Both the position numbers and the translations under genes were made by a program. Under the pieces are notes generated by a model. It saw only the letters and a list, made by a program, of their open reading frames with translations, searched no databases and was not told where the DNA came from. Positions 16,886-26,190 of a DNA stretch of 64,000 nt are shown here, piece after piece. Position 1 is the first letter of the stretch; each line of letters starts with the position of its first letter. Where the stretch lies: contig NZ_CP104850.1 in assembly GCF_028864635.1 (NCBI RefSeq), forward strand, positions 936,001-1,000,000, read 5' to 3'. This DNA comes from Cloacibacterium sp. TD35 (lineage in GTDB: Bacteria; Bacteroidota; Bacteroidia; Flavobacteriales; Weeksellaceae).

Positions 16886-19477
16886 TTGATTAAAAACGGT
16901 CTCAAAAATACCTTACAAATTTTAATTATCCTAATTTTTAACAATTTTTTAGCACAAAATAAGCTAGAAAATGCGCCTAAAAATAGTGATAATGCTACTG
17001 CTGTTTCTAAAACAGATACCGTAAAAATAGAACAAGAACGTTTAGATGATGTTGTACGTTCTAAAGCGGATAATATTAGAAGCGAAGTTCCGAAAAAAAT
17101 GTCTTATCTCAATCAAAATGCAGAAGTTTCATATCAGGATATGAAGATAAATGCTGATTATATCCAGATAGATTGGGACAAAGGACTCATTTTTGCAAGA
17201 GGAAAAGTAGATTCTACAGGAAAAATTACAGAACCTGCTGTTGCTACTCAAGGTGGAAAAAAATATGAATATTCTGAATTCAACTATAATTACAAAACTA
17301 AGCAAGCCATTGCTTATAACGCTAGAACAGAAGAAAGCGAAGGTGTAATCGTGGCTGAAAAAACCAAAAAAGTAAACGATTCTGTTTTTTATCTTAAGAG
17401 AGGAAAATATACTACAGACGAATATTTTCTCAAGAAAAAAGATACTATAGCAGATTATTATTTACTTGCGCCAGACATTAAATTGGTGAAGGGAAAAAGC
17501 AACTCTAAATTGATTACTGGTCCTATCCAAATGTATCTGGAGCAAGTTCCTACGCCACTTATTTTACCATTTGCCATTCTGCCGTTTTCAGAAAAAAGAA
17601 TGGCGGGAATTCTCATTCCGAGTTTTGGGGAAAGACAAGACGTAGGTTTTTTTCTCAATAACCTAGGATATTATCTGCCTATTGGTGAGCATTTCGATGT
17701 GAAAACATACTTTGATTATTATACCAAGGGAAGCTGGAACTTTAGGCCGGAAGTTAGTTATCGTAAAAATTATAAATACAATGGTTCCTTCCGAGCAGAA
17801 ATAGGAACTACCATCAGAGGAATTAAAGGTCTGGATAATTATACTAAAAGTAATGTTTATAACATTGCATGGACTCACGCTCAAGATTCTAAAGCCAATC
17901 CGTTTTTTAATTTTTCGGCATCTGTAAACATTACGAGTAATAAATTCTACAATAACACGGTTAATAACTCCCATATTTTTAACCAAAGTGCTCTGAATGC
18001 ACAGCAGAACTCTACGGTAAGTTTTACCAAAAGATTTTTGAATTTGCCGATAACTATCACGGGAACAGGGAGTTATTCACAGAACTTTACTACGGGACTT
18101 ACCGATATTAGATTACCACAGTTGAATGTTTCTACCAATCAGTTTTATTTATTTAAACCCAAAACGGGAATTAGAACGGGCTTATTAGAAAATATTGCGG
18201 TGAATACAGGATTACAATTCAGCAACTATGTTTCTGGTGTGAAAAATGGAGATTTATTTACCAAAACCATGTGGGAGAATATGCAAACTGGCGCTAAAAA
18301 CAATATAGCACTAGCTACCAACACTACTGTTGCTAAATTTTTTACGTTTTCACTAGGTGCTAATATTGATAACGTAGCGACTACTAAAACGATTAGTAAA
18401 AATTATAATCCCGTCACCAATACTTTAGAAAGAAATTTGAATAAAAACCTTACTGGTTATTCTACTTTTTCTACTTCTGCGAGTTTACAAACGGTCTTGT
18501 ATGGAATGATGAAGTTTGGAGAAAAATCAAAAATTCAAGCCATCAGACATATGATAACTCCGAGTATAGGCTTTACTTATTCTCCAGATTTTGGAGACCC
18601 AAAGTTTGGGTATTTCAAAAGCTATTATGACGAAAGAGGTGTTTTGACTACCTATTCTATTTTCGAAGGAGGAATGTTTGGCTCACCTAATCAAGGTTTA
18701 ACACAGTCTATTGGTTTCAATATTAATAATAACCTAGAGATGAAGATGAGAAGTAAAACCGATTCTATAGGAACCAAAAAAATTAAAATTTTTGAGAGTT
18801 TAAATATTTCAGGAGGGTATAATTTTGCTGCCGAGAAATACAAATGGTCATTAATTTCAATTAGTACACAGACTTCTTTCTTCCAAAATAAATTAAGTGT
18901 CAATTCTAATATTTCGATTGATCCTTATCAAATTGTATTTATTCCGGGGCAGGAAAATGGCGTGAGAACTGAAAATTTTGGGCATTTTAATATCCAAAGT
19001 TTCAGTATGAATTTTTCTTTTCCTTTGAACAACGAAACTTTTGGAAAAAAAGAAGATTTAGCAACCAAGTATAAAACCAAAGGAGAAATACGAAACGAAG
19101 TCTATTATTTTGACCAAGATAATTATTCCCGATTTAATCAACCTTGGACTTTGAATCTTAATGCCAACTATGGTTATTCTAAAAGCAATACCAGATTTGG
19201 GAAAAGTGTAGCTTCACTAGGTTTAGATGGTAGCTTAAAACTTACACCGTATTGGAGTTTGACCGGAAATACGCATTATGATTTCGTATCAAAAAGTTTA
19301 GCGTACACCAGATTAGGATTTTCTAGAGACCAAAGAAGTTTCTCTTTTACCTTTAATTGGGTGCCTTTTGGTCAATATAAAGTATATGATTTCTTCATCA
19401 GTATAAAAGCTAATATTTTAAAAGATGCTGTAAAATACAAGGAAAGAAGTTTCCAGCAAAGTGGCAGTACTTTCTAA
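16886..19477 (+). CDS. LptD-like outer membrane LPS-assembly protein
   Basis: 863 aa. Likely role: insertion of lipopolysaccharide into the outer leaflet. A signal peptide (ending FLAQ near 24) is followed by a periplasmic OstA/LptA-like beta-jellyroll (about 75-215, with NAEVSYQDMKINADYIQIDW). A large barrel follows with the LptD-type sequence PFAILPFSEKRMAGILIPSFG. Bacteroidota LptD proteins are divergent, so I give no symbol. The start appears to be the TTG at 16886; no ATG lies upstream of the signal peptide in frame. TAATTTTG at 16856-16863 is a possible -7 element inside the divergent gap. Confidence 0.85.
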   Translation: MIKNGLKNTLQILIILIFNNFLAQNKLENAPKNSDNATAVSKTDTVKIEQERLDDVVRSKADNIRSEVPKKMSYLNQNAEVSYQDMKINADYIQIDWDKGLIFARGKVDSTGKITEPAVATQGGKKYEYSEFNYNYKTKQAIAYNARTEESEGVIVAEKTKKVNDSVFYLKRGKYTTDEYFLKKKDTIADYYLLAPDIKLVKGKSNSKLITGPIQMYLEQVPTPLILPFAILPFSEKRMAGILIPSFGERQDVGFFLNNLGYYLPIGEHFDVKTYFDYYTKGSWNFRPEVSYRKNYKYNGSFRAEIGTTIRGIKGLDNYTKSNVYNIAWTHAQDSKANPFFNFSASVNITSNKFYNNTVNNSHIFNQSALNAQQNSTVSFTKRFLNLPITITGTGSYSQNFTTGLTDIRLPQLNVSTNQFYLFKPKTGIRTGLLENIAVNTGLQFSNYVSGVKNGDLFTKTMWENMQTGAKNNIALATNTTVAKFFTFSLGANIDNVATTKTISKNYNPVTNTLERNLNKNLTGYSTFSTSASLQTVLYGMMKFGEKSKIQAIRHMITPSIGFTYSPDFGDPKFGYFKSYYDERGVLTTYSIFEGGMFGSPNQGLTQSIGFNINNNLEMKMRSKTDSIGTKKIKIFESLNISGGYNFAAEKYKWSLISISTQTSFFQNKLSVNSNISIDPYQIVFIPGQENGVRTENFGHFNIQSFSMNFSFPLNNETFGKKEDLATKYKTKGEIRNEVYYFDQDNYSRFNQPWTLNLNANYGYSKSNTRFGKSVASLGLDGSLKLTPYWSLTGNTHYDFVSKSLAYTRLGFSRDQRSFSFTFNWVPFGQYKVYDFFISIKANILKDAVKYKERSFQQSGSTF

Positions 19478-19552
19478 AAAACGAAGGAATCTCTGAACAC
19501 TATTTTTTATTTGTTCAGAAATTTTATCTTTGCATGATAATTTTACAAAAAT

Positions 19553-19933
19553 ATGAAGAAGATAGTTTCTACTAACAATGCACCAGCTGCAATTGGTCCG
19601 TATTCACAAGCTAACCTTGTTAATGGTGTTCTCTATATTTCTGGTCAAATACCTATTGATCCGTCTACTGGGAATTTATTGGATGGAATAGAAATAGAAA
19701 CACACCAAGTGATGAAAAATCTAAAAGCCATTTTAGAAGAAGCAGGAATGGGATTCGGGAATGTGGTAAAATCTACTATTTTCTTAAAAAGTATGGATGA
19801 TTTAGCGGTGATGAATGAAATCTATGCGTCTTATTTCGAAGGAGGAAATTATCCGGCAAGAGAAACGGTAGAGGTTTCTTGTTTGCCAAAAAATGTGAGT
19901 GTAGAAATCTCCATGATTGCACATCAGTTCTAA
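19553..19933 (+). CDS. ridA: RidA family enamine/imine deaminase
   Basis: 126 aa trimeric cytosolic enzyme that hydrolyses reactive 2-aminoacrylate and related imines. It has the NAPAAIGPYSQA N-terminus, the SGQIPIDP loop and the PARETVEV segment holding the conserved catalytic Arg, followed by LPKNVSVEI. TATCTTTG (19525-19532) is a likely -7 element. The membrane protein gene begins 3 bp later, probably in the same operon. Confidence 0.95.
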   Translation: MKKIVSTNNAPAAIGPYSQANLVNGVLYISGQIPIDPSTGNLLDGIEIETHQVMKNLKAILEEAGMGFGNVVKSTIFLKSMDDLAVMNEIYASYFEGGNYPARETVEVSCLPKNVSVEISMIAHQF

Positions 19934-19936
19934 GAC

Positions 19937-20380
19937 ATGAGTTTTTTAAGAAATACATTGGGCGTTTTATGTGGCTTGGCGATGGCAGGAGTCGTTATTT
20001 CGTTGGGTGTAAAAATTAATTCATCATGGGTGAATTATGAAGGTTTTTTTCCATTTAAACATTGGTGGGCTCTATTAAAAAGTGTAGAAAATAAGCCGGG
20101 TTTCTTTTGGACTTTACTTCTTTCTTCAGGTTTTGGTGCAACTATTGGTGGTGTAACTACTGCAATTATTGTAAAATATGCAAAGGTTGCTTATGCGATT
20201 CTTATTGGTTTTATTTTGCTATTTATTGCCATGTTAGACATTATTGTTTTCCCATATCATCCTACTTTTTATAAAATTTTAATCTTCATTACCTATTTCC
20301 CTTTTGCGTGGTTAGGAGGAAAAATAGTAGAAGTAATTTATGAACGAAATAAAAGGAAAGTACTTCCGAAATCTAAATAA
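19937..20380 (+). CDS. four-TM integral membrane protein, unknown function
   Basis: 147 aa with four hydrophobic segments at about 4-25, 57-80, 84-106 and 112-130 and a basic C-terminal tail. No catalytic or transport signature is recognised. It starts 3 bp after ridA, so cotranscription is likely, but a functional link cannot be inferred. Confidence 0.6.
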   Translation: MSFLRNTLGVLCGLAMAGVVISLGVKINSSWVNYEGFFPFKHWWALLKSVENKPGFFWTLLLSSGFGATIGGVTTAIIVKYAKVAYAILIGFILLFIAMLDIIVFPYHPTFYKILIFITYFPFAWLGGKIVEVIYERNKRKVLPKSK

Positions 20381-20381
20381 A

Positions 20382-20415
20382 AAAAGCCTTTCAAAATTTT
20401 TTGAAAGGCTTTTCT
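20382..20415. terminator. bidirectional terminator
   Basis: AAAAGCCTTTCAA (20382-20394) / TTGAAAGGCTTTT (20401-20413), between the convergent ridA operon and htrA-like gene. Confidence 0.85.
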
Positions 20416-20438
20416 TTGGAATTTATAAAAAAATATGA

Positions 20439-21965
20439 TTAAGGCATTTTAAAACCTCTGGTGTACATTCTACCGTATTCGTCTACGTATTTTATTTGTA
20501 CGGTTCCCTTATATCCATCTAAGATTTTTTCAACATCTTTCTGAGAATTTACAGGTTTCCCGTTTACTTCTATAATGATGTAATTGTCATAAACGCCTAT
20601 TTTTTCTAATTCACCACCTTCTACTATGTTTCTTGCAATTACACCGCTGTTTAGGCCGTAGTCAGTTTTAAAACGGTCGCTTAAAACCTCGAACTCACCT
20701 CCTATTTTTTCGGTAACAGATAAGTCAGCTTTGCTTCGGAAAGAAGTGCTTCCTTTTTGGTCTTTAAGCGTTACGGTTTCTGTGTAGATTTTTCCATTTC
20801 TTGTATAGGTAACTGTTACTTTGTCTCCAGGTCTTTTACTTCCGATAGCAGCAGACAAATCAGCAAAAGTATCTACAGAAGAATTATCAATTTTTTTGAT
20901 AATGTCTCCTTTTCTTAGTCCAGCATCTTCTGCGCCACTATTTTCAGTGATTTCGGTAATCATTATTCCACTGCTGGTTTTAATATTGGCTTTTTGGTTT
21001 TGATTATAAGCGGCAACTTGTCTTTCGTCAGAAAGGTCTAAACTTACAATGCCTAAGAATCCTCTTTGTACCAACCCGAATTTTTTAATGTCTTCAACTA
21101 CTTTTTTAGCTAAGTTAGCAGGAACTGCAAAGCCATAACCTTCATAATAGCCTGTATTAGAAGAAATGGCAGAGTTGATTCCGATTAAGTCTCCGTTTAC
21201 ATTTACCAGAGCGCCACCAGAATTTCCAGGATTAATAGCTGCATCTGTTTGAATGAAACTTTCGATAGGCGTTCTAGATTGTTGGCTTAATAAGTCTATG
21301 CTTCTTCCTTTAGCAGAAACAATACCTGCTGTAACGGTAGAATTTAAACCCAGTGGATTTCCTACTGCCAGAACCCATTGTCCTACTTCTACCATATCTG
21401 AATTGGCAAAGTTAAGGTAAGGCAAACCTTTTTCTTCAATTTTTAAAAGAGCGATGTCTGTACTTGGGTCTGTTCCAATAAGATTAGCAACATAACTTTT
21501 TTTGTTGCTTAGAATAACTTCTAATTTATTAGCACCAGCAACTACGTGGTTATTAGAAATAATATAACCGTCTGGTGAAATAATTACGCCACTACCTAAT
21601 CCAGAAGGAACATCTTTAGGTGGCTGTTGCTGTTTTTGGTTTTGTCTTTGGTTTCCAAAAGGATTTCCGAAAAATTGTTCAAATAAGTCTTGTTCAGACA
21701 TTCTGTTTGAACTAGAGCTTCTGGATTGATAATTTTTAATGGTAACTACTGCGGGAACTGTAGTTTTAGCTGCTTTTACAAAATCATCACCCACATTTGT
21801 GGAATTTATACCTGCAAATTTTGCATTATCGTTTGCAGTATGGAAATAAGAAAAATCGCTGTTATTTTCATTTGTTTTGAAATACTCTATTGCACCAAAA
21901 GTTGTGGCACCAGATAATATACCTACAACAGCAAAAGGTAATAATTGTTTTAAACTGTTCTTCAT
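20439..21965 (-). CDS. periplasmic serine protease, Do/DegQ/HtrA family
   Basis: 508 aa envelope quality-control protease with an N-terminal signal or membrane anchor (about 8-27). A trypsin-like domain has the catalytic triad His140 (SNNHVV), Asp170 (STDIALL) and Ser249 (NPGNSGGAL). Two PDZ domains follow (about 290-385 and 410-505). The LA-loop region (about 80-120) is Gln/Asn-rich and carries an FFGNPFG motif typical of DegQ/DegP. Two overlapping minus-strand -7-like elements lie upstream (TAAATTTG 22004-21997; TATTTTTG 22015-22008). The gene is monocistronic. Confidence 0.94.
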   Translation of the reverse strand: MKNSLKQLLPFAVVGILSGATTFGAIEYFKTNENNSDFSYFHTANDNAKFAGINSTNVGDDFVKAAKTTVPAVVTIKNYQSRSSSSNRMSEQDLFEQFFGNPFGNQRQNQKQQQPPKDVPSGLGSGVIISPDGYIISNNHVVAGANKLEVILSNKKSYVANLIGTDPSTDIALLKIEEKGLPYLNFANSDMVEVGQWVLAVGNPLGLNSTVTAGIVSAKGRSIDLLSQQSRTPIESFIQTDAAINPGNSGGALVNVNGDLIGINSAISSNTGYYEGYGFAVPANLAKKVVEDIKKFGLVQRGFLGIVSLDLSDERQVAAYNQNQKANIKTSSGIMITEITENSGAEDAGLRKGDIIKKIDNSSVDTFADLSAAIGSKRPGDKVTVTYTRNGKIYTETVTLKDQKGSTSFRSKADLSVTEKIGGEFEVLSDRFKTDYGLNSGVIARNIVEGGELEKIGVYDNYIIIEVNGKPVNSQKDVEKILDGYKGTVQIKYVDEYGRMYTRGFKMP

Positions 21966-22225
21966 TGTTAATTCTTCTTTTATAGTTTATGTATAACAAA
22001 TTTAATGCAAAAATAGTGTTCACTAAATTATTAGTGTTACACTTTTAACAAAGTTTAACGAGTTTAAGAAAATTTTAGAATAGTATTGAAAACCAAATGT
22101 ATTATGTATTATTTTTAATTCAGTTTAAAATAAATTAGATATCAATATAAATCGAATCTATCTATGGTAAGTTTTTTAGAATTATTCTAAAAAACATATC
22201 TTTGCAAAAAATTTCAAACTTAAAA

Positions 22226-23521
22226 ATGACAAAAAGCGGAAGAATAGAATTAATGGCTCCAGCAGGAGATTTTACTTCTTTACAAGCAGCATTAGATAAT
22301 GGTGCAGATTCAGTATATTTCGGAGTAGAGCAGCTCAACATGAGAGCTAGAGCTTCTATGAACTTTACCATTTTAGATTTACCAGAAATTTCTAGAAGAT
22401 GTAAAGAAAAAGGTGTGAGAACTTATCTTACTCTTAATACGATTATCTACGATCATGACTTATCTATCATTAAAACCTTACTTGATAAAGCAAAAGAAGC
22501 AGATCTTACTGCTGTAATTGCAATGGATCAGGCGGTAATTGCTTATGCAAGACAAGTAGGTTTAGAAGTGCATATTTCTACTCAAATTAATATCACCAAT
22601 ATAGAAACGGTTAAGTTTTATGCACTTTTTGCAGATACTATGGTGATGAGTAGAGAACTTTCTATTACTCAAATCAAAAAAATCTGTTCTCAAATTGAAA
22701 AAGAACAAATCAAAGGACCTTCTGGAAATTTAGTGGAAATAGAAATTTTCGGTCATGGAGCGCTTTGTATGGCGGTTTCTGGGAAATGTTATTTGAGTCT
22801 TCATTCTCATAATTCTTCAGCAAATAGAGGAGCTTGTAAACAAAATTGTAGAAAAAAATATACGGTTATTGATCAAGAATCTGGCTTCGAAATAGAATTA
22901 GATAATGAATACATGATGTCTCCTAAAGATCTTTGTACGATAGGATTTTTAGACCAAATCGTAGATGCAGGTGTAAAAGTTTTAAAAATAGAAGGAAGAG
23001 GAAGAGCCCCAGAATATGTAGCGACGGTTACTAAATGTTATAGAGAAGCCATTGATAGTATTGCCGATGGAACTTTTTCTGCAGAGAAAGTAGAAGTTTG
23101 GATGAAGCAACTGGAAACTGTTTACAACAGAGGTTTCTGGAGTGGTTATTATCTTGGTCAAGAATTAGGAGAATGGTCTTCAAACTCTGGAAGCAGCGCT
23201 ACACAAAAGAAAATTTACATTGGTAAAGGAAGACATTTCTATCCAAAATCAAATATTGCAGAATTTTTAATTGAAGCCTATGATTTAAATATAGGAGATA
23301 GAGTTCTGATACAGGGGCCTACTACTGGTTCACAAGAAATTGTAATTGAACATATGATGGTAGATGGTAAAGAAGGGGCTACTAAAGCTTCGAAATCTGA
23401 TGTGGTTACCTTTAAAACAGAATTTAGAGTTCGTCCATCTGATAAATTATACAAAGTTGTAAAGGTAGAAGAACCTGGGACACAACAAAATAATGTTGAG
23501 GAAGGAGCTTACTCACACTAA
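22226..23521 (+). CDS. peptidase U32 family protein, TrhP/YegQ-like
   Basis: 431 aa. U32 proteins such as TrhP (tRNA uridine-34 hydroxylation) and RlhA (23S rRNA C2501 hydroxylation) are now known as RNA hydroxylation proteins. The N-terminus MAPAGDFTSLQAALDNGADSVYFG is diagnostic. The Cys-rich stretch GHGALCMAVSGKCYLS...GACKQNCRKKY (about 175-215) fits the iron-sulfur site, and length and C-terminal beta domain fit the YegQ type. I start at the ATG 22226 rather than the TTG 22202. TATCTTTG (22197-22204) is a likely -7 element. A ferredoxin gene follows directly, which supports an electron-dependent reaction. Confidence 0.85.
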   Translation: MTKSGRIELMAPAGDFTSLQAALDNGADSVYFGVEQLNMRARASMNFTILDLPEISRRCKEKGVRTYLTLNTIIYDHDLSIIKTLLDKAKEADLTAVIAMDQAVIAYARQVGLEVHISTQINITNIETVKFYALFADTMVMSRELSITQIKKICSQIEKEQIKGPSGNLVEIEIFGHGALCMAVSGKCYLSLHSHNSSANRGACKQNCRKKYTVIDQESGFEIELDNEYMMSPKDLCTIGFLDQIVDAGVKVLKIEGRGRAPEYVATVTKCYREAIDSIADGTFSAEKVEVWMKQLETVYNRGFWSGYYLGQELGEWSSNSGSSATQKKIYIGKGRHFYPKSNIAEFLIEAYDLNIGDRVLIQGPTTGSQEIVIEHMMVDGKEGATKASKSDVVTFKTEFRVRPSDKLYKVVKVEEPGTQQNNVEEGAYSH

Positions 23522-23531
23522 TTAAGTTATA

Positions 23532-23762
23532 ATGGTAATTATTACACTACAAAGAGATAAATGCATTGGCTGTAATTACTGTGCCGAGTTTGCGCCAGAA
23601 TATTTTCGTATGTCTAAGAAAGACGGAAAATCTGTTTTATTGAAATCTGCTGATAAGAAGGGTTTCTTTACACTTAAAACACCAATTCCTGATGCGTATG
23701 AACCGTGTGAAAAAGCAGCAAAAGCTTGTCCGGTAAAAATTATATCTGTAAAGGAAATCTAA
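23532..23762 (+). CDS. small [4Fe-4S] ferredoxin
   Basis: 76 aa electron carrier. Cluster ligands are C11, C14 and C17 (CIGCNYC) plus C66 in ACPV near the C-terminus; C59 is an additional Cys. The protein has one cluster, not two. It lies 10 bp after the U32 gene and 1 bp before the 5-formyl-THF cyclo-ligase gene, so the three form an operon. It may donate electrons to the U32 protein (inference). Confidence 0.88.
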   Translation: MVIITLQRDKCIGCNYCAEFAPEYFRMSKKDGKSVLLKSADKKGFFTLKTPIPDAYEPCEKAAKACPVKIISVKEI

Positions 23763-23763
23763 A

Positions 23764-24345
23764 ATGCTTAAAAAAGATTTACGTAAAAAATATATGGATT
23801 TGAGAAAGACCTTGTCGAAAGATGAGGTCTTGTCTTTATCTCAAAAAATATTTGAAAATTTCGTTTTACAATTTAATGTAATTGAAAATCAGAAAGTTCA
23901 TATTTTTTTTCCAATTGAAAAATTGAACGAAATTAATACCAAAATCTTTATCAATTATTTTTTTGGAAAAAATATTCAGGTTTTTGTTCCAAAAATGGTT
24001 GGGAATAAAATTATTTCTATTCAGATTAAACCAGATACTGTTTTTTTGCAAAATTCATGGGGAATTCTAGAACCAGAATCTAATGAAAATGAATCTGATG
24101 CTTTTGATTATGTAATTACACCATTACTGTATTGTGATGCATCAGGAAATAGAATTGGCTACGGAAAAGGCTTTTATGACCAATTTTTTGCAGGGATTAA
24201 TCTTGATGCAAAAAAAATCGGCGTGAATTATTTCTCGCCGAGTGATTCTATTGATGATATTTCCTTACAAGATGTAAGATTAGATTATTTGGTTACTCCT
24301 ACAGAAGTGCTGTCTTTTGGTTTTACATCAATTTCTACAAAGTAA
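23764..24345 (+). CDS. 5-formyltetrahydrofolate cyclo-ligase
   Basis: 193 aa enzyme that converts 5-formyl-THF with ATP to 5,10-methenyl-THF, salvaging an inhibitory folate. It shows a basic N-terminal KKDLRKKYMDLRK nucleotide site and the family signature RIGYGKGFYDQFF near residue 137. Third gene of the U32/ferredoxin operon. Its last 61 bp overlap the 3' end of the convergent lipoprotein gene. Confidence 0.93.
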   Translation: MLKKDLRKKYMDLRKTLSKDEVLSLSQKIFENFVLQFNVIENQKVHIFFPIEKLNEINTKIFINYFFGKNIQVFVPKMVGNKIISIQIKPDTVFLQNSWGILEPESNENESDAFDYVITPLLYCDASGNRIGYGKGFYDQFFAGINLDAKKIGVNYFSPSDSIDDISLQDVRLDYLVTPTEVLSFGFTSISTK

Positions 24346-24866
24346 AATTTGAATTCTTTTTTGAAATTCACGGGTGATTTAAGGAGTTTATATTGAGATT
24401 TTTTATTGAATTCACCAATCATTCTTTGGTCTCTATCTTTATATTCTACCGTATAATTAGCATAATCTAAAGTATCTTTTCCTTTTATTTCAGTATTGAT
24501 GCTTAGATTTTTCACTTTCACCAGTTTTACTTTTAGGCTATCTAATTCTTTCAAAAGTCCCATTACATTCGCTGAATCTTTTTTTACAAAATAGCCTTGA
24601 ATTTGCTCATAATTAAGTGAGTCAATTGCTGTATTTTTATTTCCAGAAGAATAAAGTGCAGAAATGTCGTATAATTCTTGCAGTTTTTGCTGAGTTATAC
24701 TTGCTATAGCTTGTGCACTGTCTAGTTTTGTGGTAGAATATACATCTTCATTATTGCCGTATCTCAATACATCTATATCACTTATTGGCTGCTCTTTTTT
24801 ACAAGCAATAATCGTCATTAATGCTAGAATTAAAGTAAAGATTACATTTTTATTTAGTGATTTCAT
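24285..24866 (-). CDS. lipoprotein of unknown function, partner of the membrane regulator
   Basis: 193 aa lipoprotein with signal peptide and lipobox ending at the Cys of IIACKKEQ (near residue 22). The mature part is Lys/Asp-rich with a predicted helical N-half. Its start overlaps the end of the upstream 389 aa gene by 17 bp, so translation is coupled and the two proteins probably work together. No known domain recognised. Its 3' end overlaps the cyclo-ligase gene on the other strand. Confidence 0.7.
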   Translation of the reverse strand: MKSLNKNVIFTLILALMTIIACKKEQPISDIDVLRYGNNEDVYSTTKLDSAQAIASITQQKLQELYDISALYSSGNKNTAIDSLNYEQIQGYFVKKDSANVMGLLKELDSLKVKLVKVKNLSINTEIKGKDTLDYANYTVEYKDRDQRMIGEFNKKSQYKLLKSPVNFKKEFKFYFVEIDVKPKDSTSVGVTK

Positions 24867-26019
24867 CAGGTTGTATTTTAAATTTAATAAGGATTATTTT
24901 TTTAGTTTCTGGACTCACTTTAGTCTCTATCATTTTAAAATTTTTCAAAGAAGTGGTAGGTGTCGTGACAAGCCCTATATATTTTTGTTTGTCTAAGGTT
25001 TCTACACCATACGTTTCATTGTCGAAAACTTGATAAATTAAAGCATTATTGCTAATGATTTTATCCAATTCTTCTCTCTTCTTATTAATATCATTAGTAG
25101 AATAGTAGTACAGTGCTTGTGCATAAACATCTGGTTCTAATTCTATCGTTTCATTAGTTCTTGCAGGATCTAGATTTCTATAAATAGTATCTTTTCTGTA
25201 AAATGGTGAATTGACTTCCATAACCAAAGTCTTGCTTTGAGTAGGAAACCTGAAAACCCCTAAATCATCATCTTCAATATCTTTGCCAGAATTGATAATA
25301 TATCTAATAGGAGTTTCATTTTCTTTTAAAACTCTTATTTCTATGATGTCTTTGATTTTTGTATTTCTATCGGCGTCTATAAAAGTAAATTTATAATCTG
25401 TTGCAAAAATTCTTTGCCAAAAAACTAAAATTAAGACCATAGTCATTAATACTACAGAAGAAATAAGCCAAAAATATTGTTTAATGAGACTTATGAATGG
25501 ATTTTTGAAAATTCTTTGTGATGGGGTAGACTTTGTGACGGTTGTTTTCGTATCCTCAAGAGCAGTTTGAACTTCTGCTACAGTAGCTTTTTCAATGGAT
25601 GGAATAGCTTTTTCAGGTGTTGAAAATGCTACTTCTGCTGGTTTTTCATTAGGAGTTTCTAGTTTTTCTTCATCTGCAATAAGAATTTCTGAGGGTTTTT
25701 CATGATCAGAAATAATTTCATTAGCAAAAAGATGATTTTTCTTAAAATCATACCAAGATTGATACCCAGCATAGATTGCCAATAAATTGAGCATGTCTAT
25801 TCTAGGTAATTTGCTAGAGGGAACCGTCTTAAAATAAGTATAGAAAGACTTTTCGCTAATGTTTCCCTTAGCTTTTTTTCGTAAATCCTCTTGAAAATAA
25901 ATAATATCAATTCCTTTCCACTTCGAAATTTCATCGTAGGAAGGATGGTGATTTTTAAGATATTCCGCCTGAACTTCTGCTTTTAATTGCTCGAAATGCA
26001 ATAAATCTAAATCTGCCAA
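24850..26019 (-). CDS. membrane-anchored protein with a predicted DNA-binding-like N-terminal domain
   Basis: 389 aa. Residues about 1-95 resemble a Bacteroidota-specific N-terminal domain in which a helix with ISEKSFYTYF is followed by LPRIDMLNLLAIYAGYQSWYDF; I take this as DNA-binding-like, but this is recognition by pattern only. A charged, Pro/Glu/Thr-rich linker (about 100-178) leads to a single TM helix (about 180-203) and a C-terminal extracytoplasmic domain of about 180 aa. The layout resembles ToxR/CadC-type one-component regulators. It is cotranscribed with the overlapping lipoprotein gene and divergent from the Ala-rich lipoproteins. Confidence 0.6.
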   Translation of the reverse strand: MADLDLLHFEQLKAEVQAEYLKNHHPSYDEISKWKGIDIIYFQEDLRKKAKGNISEKSFYTYFKTVPSSKLPRIDMLNLLAIYAGYQSWYDFKKNHLFANEIISDHEKPSEILIADEEKLETPNEKPAEVAFSTPEKAIPSIEKATVAEVQTALEDTKTTVTKSTPSQRIFKNPFISLIKQYFWLISSVVLMTMVLILVFWQRIFATDYKFTFIDADRNTKIKDIIEIRVLKENETPIRYIINSGKDIEDDDLGVFRFPTQSKTLVMEVNSPFYRKDTIYRNLDPARTNETIELEPDVYAQALYYYSTNDINKKREELDKIISNNALIYQVFDNETYGVETLDKQKYIGLVTTPTTSLKNFKMIETKVSPETKKIILIKFKIQPDEITK

Positions 26020-26127
26020 AATCTTATAAGATTATTTAAGTGTTTGATTATCAGTATTAGTCTTTTGTAAAACTATTTTACAAATATATTACAATTAATT
26101 TTCTAAAACAAATTTTTTCTATGCCCC

Positions 26128-26135
26128 TATCTTTG
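26128..26135 (+). promoter_or_regulatory. candidate -7 element of the first Ala-rich lipoprotein
   Basis: TATCTTTG matches TAnnTTTG. No clear TTTG lies 19 nt upstream. The leader would be about 50 nt and AT-rich. Confidence 0.4.
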
Positions 26136-26190
26136 CTCCGTTAAAAGTGAACAAAACAATTTTTAAACAATTTAATTAAATTAATTTATT

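Noticed and set aside
19553-19933. Cys instead of Arg before LPKN in RidA, suspected loss of the catalytic Arg
   Set aside because: Aligning with E. coli RidA from memory, the essential Arg is the one in PARSCVEV; the corresponding PARETVEV Arg is present here.
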